Assembly (NCBI GenBank): GCA_030598385.1 | Contig: JAUVQB010000026.1 | Span: 1-10,156, forward strand | DNA length: 10,156 nt | Direction of reading: 5' to 3' | Origin: Alphaproteobacteria bacterium | GTDB lineage: Bacteria; Pseudomonadota; Alphaproteobacteria; Kiloniellales; JAKSDN01 | In this document: piece after piece, positions 8,852 to 10,156 of the stretch | Numbering within the stretch: the stretch's first letter is position 1 | How the letters are laid out: each line of letters opens with the position of its first letter | Translations under genes and position numbers: made by a program | Notes under the pieces: model-generated | The model's input: only the letters and a program-made list of their open reading frames with translations | The model's database searches: none | What the model was told of the DNA's origin: nothing

Positions 8852-9742
8852 TCAGGTGTTCTTGCCGTCGTCACTTTCCACCGGCGGGTCTTCCTCGGGC
8901 GCGGTCCGCACCACCAGCCGATCCGGCAGGCGAAGGTCGATACTGTCGACGTCGCGTTGCAGCACGCCATGCTGGCGTTCTATGCGGGCGAACTGGGCCC
9001 AGGCTTCGGCGGCCCCGGTTTCCGGCAGGCGTACGTCGGTTCCGCCATGGAAGCGAAGGTTCCAGCGCCGGCCGCCGACCCGCACGGCGGCAACCACGCG
9101 CCGGCGCAGCTCGGGTTCGCCGTCGAGCAACCGCAGCAGCCCCGCGGCGTGTGTCGGCGCATCGGGGCCCACCACCAGGGTGAGGCCGGCGTAGTCTTCC
9201 GGCCGGGCGCCTGCGATCACCGCGCCGGTCTCGTCGATCACCGCCATCTGCCCTTCGACCTGCCACAGCGCGATCGGATGGCGCTCTTCGACCCGCAGGT
9301 AAATCACCGACGGCAGCCGCCGTTCGACGGTGACCTGGCGTACCCAGGTCAAGGCTTCGATGCGGGATTTGGCGGCTTGCGGGTCGAAACCGAAAATGGG
9401 ATCGCCGCGCGCTACGCCGACCGCCGCCAACAGTCGCTCCGGACTGGTCCGCATGCGGCCTTCCACGAAGACTTCATCTACCGAGAGGCCGAACGCGGCG
9501 GTCGCCCTGCCGAGGCTCTCGGCCGAGGCGTCCAGCTTGCGGCCCGCCCAACCGCTGCCGATCAGGCCGATGACGCTAGCCAGGACGAGCAACCCGGCGA
9601 GGCCCGCGGCGCCTTTGAGCGCCAGCTCGCGGTGGACCAAGGCTCCCGGGCGGCGCAACCTGCCGTGCGAGCCCTTGGAGGCCTTGGCGCCACGCCGTTT
9701 GCGTGACGGGCAGGGGCGGTCTTTCGAGGTCAGCGGTCGCAT
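8852..9742 (-). CDS. ftsQ: Cell division protein FtsQ
   Basis: FtsQ is a bitopic inner-membrane protein linking cytoplasmic and periplasmic divisome parts through FtsB and FtsL. The 296-residue protein has a basic cytoplasmic tail of about 40 residues, one membrane helix (about 43-64, KGAAGLAGLLVLASVIGLIG), a POTRA domain (about 85-155, with VFVEGRMRTSPERLLAAVG and the conserved tract LPSVIYLRVEERHPIALWQ ending at about 161) and the FtsQ beta domain to about residue 278. The start is the ATG at 9742, preceded by GGTGGAG 8 nt upstream, and it overlaps the ddlB 3' end by 13 nt. This implies translational coupling and co-transcription. The long basic N-terminus is common in alphaproteobacterial FtsQ. 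Confidence 0.95.
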   Translation of the reverse strand: MRPLTSKDRPCPSRKRRGAKASKGSHGRLRRPGALVHRELALKGAAGLAGLLVLASVIGLIGSGWAGRKLDASAESLGRATAAFGLSVDEVFVEGRMRTSPERLLAAVGVARGDPIFGFDPQAAKSRIEALTWVRQVTVERRLPSVIYLRVEERHPIALWQVEGQMAVIDETGAVIAGARPEDYAGLTLVVGPDAPTHAAGLLRLLDGEPELRRRVVAAVRVGGRRWNLRFHGGTDVRLPETGAAEAWAQFARIERQHGVLQRDVDSIDLRLPDRLVVRTAPEEDPPVESDDGKNT

Positions 9743-10156
9743 GCGGCGTGCTCCACCATCCAGGCACAGAGTTCGGGAAAGTCGATGTTCAAGTAAGCAG
9801 CCTGTTCCGGGACCAGGCTCAAGGGGGTCATGCCCGGCTGGGTGTTGATCTCCAGCAGATAGAGATCGCCGGAAGCCTTGGCCGTGTCGTCGTAGCGGAA
9901 ATCCGCGCGGCTCACGCCCCGGCAGCCGAGAGCCTGGTGCGCGGTCACGGCCATCTCCAGGGCGCGGTCATAGACGTCGGCAGGAATCTTCGCCGGGATC
10001 ACGTGGTCGGCGCGGCCGTCGGTGTACTGGGCCGCGTAATCGTAGAAGCCCTGGCGCGGCCGGATCTCGGTCACCGCCAGGGCGCGCTCGCCCATGACCG
10101 CCACCGTGAGCTCGCGCCCGGCGATAAACTTCTCGACCAGCATTTTGGTCCCCGGC
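9730..10156 (-). CDS. ddlB: D-alanine--D-alanine ligase, C-terminal part
   Basis: Ddl joins two D-alanines with ATP to make the end of the peptidoglycan stem peptide. Only the last 141 codons are in the window; the frame runs open through the right edge (PGTKMLVEKFIAGREL). The C-terminal ATP-grasp half is clear: EKFIAGRELTVAV, EIRPRQGFYDYAAQY, GCRGVSRADFRYD and the metal- and substrate-binding EINTQPGMTPLSLVPEQA. The ATG at 10143 is internal and not the start. The symbol ddlB rests on the position before ftsQ, as in the dcw cluster. The stop overlaps the start of ftsQ. Confidence 0.95.
   Translation of the reverse strand, partial: PGTKMLVEKFIAGRELTVAVMGERALAVTEIRPRQGFYDYAAQYTDGRADHVIPAKIPADVYDRALEMAVTAHQALGCRGVSRADFRYDDTAKASGDLYLLEINTQPGMTPLSLVPEQAAYLNIDFPELCAWMVEHAACDR

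Noticed and set aside
8809..8970. Upstream extension of ftsA to 8970
   Set aside because: It overlaps the ftsQ 3' end and has no family similarity; the ATG at 8808 matches known FtsA N-termini.
5925..9183. Long plus-strand open frames (5925-7589 and 7531-9183, each over 540 codons)
   Set aside because: They are antisense to ftsZ, ftsA and ftsQ. They show Arg/Gly/Ala/His-rich composition typical of GC-rich shadow frames and no recognisable domains.

Overview
This window is a high-GC chromosomal segment of an alphaproteobacterium, plausibly a Rhodospirillales-like lineage (inferred from gene order and protein style, not proven). All eight genes lie on the minus strand. Read in the direction of transcription, from high to low coordinates, they are: ddlB (3' part only), ftsQ, ftsA, ftsZ, lpxC, bamD, recN and ligA (5' part only). 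This is the distal end of the division and cell wall (dcw) cluster, running into an outer-membrane and DNA-repair block, a known arrangement in Alphaproteobacteria.

Region by region: positions 10156-7525 hold ddlB, ftsQ and ftsA, tightly packed (ddlB/ftsQ overlap by 13 nt, ftsQ-ftsA gap 43 nt). They make the D-Ala-D-Ala peptidoglycan precursor, the periplasmic divisome connector and the FtsZ membrane anchor. A 91-nt gap with two hairpins and a strong Shine-Dalgarno precedes ftsZ (7433-5643), which encodes an unusually long FtsZ with a linker of about 255 residues. A 180-nt leader carrying a 32-nt near-perfect palindrome precedes lpxC (5462-4518). A 146-nt gap with a convincing sigma70-type promoter precedes bamD (4371-3529). 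A structured, terminal-inverted-repeat element of about 319 bp (3205-3523) fills almost the whole bamD-recN gap. recN (3202-1487) and ligA (1487 to the left edge) are coupled by a TGATG overlap.

Two observations stand out. First, the LpxC protein has the family fold and keeps the zinc residues H79 and H238 and also D246 (E. coli numbering), but five normally conserved active-site positions are changed: T191 to His, K239 to Gln, zinc ligand D242 to Cys, H265 to Pro and D197 to Pro. This points to a degenerate, repurposed or mechanistically different LpxC in an otherwise standard locus. Second, the MITE-like element begins 2 nt from the recN start codon. recN therefore has no recognisable Shine-Dalgarno, its upstream bases are the element's terminal repeat, and a reading frame crossing the element stops (TAG) directly against the recN ATG.

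The rest is ordinary housekeeping sequence. The long plus-strand open frames are antisense shadows of GC-rich genes.
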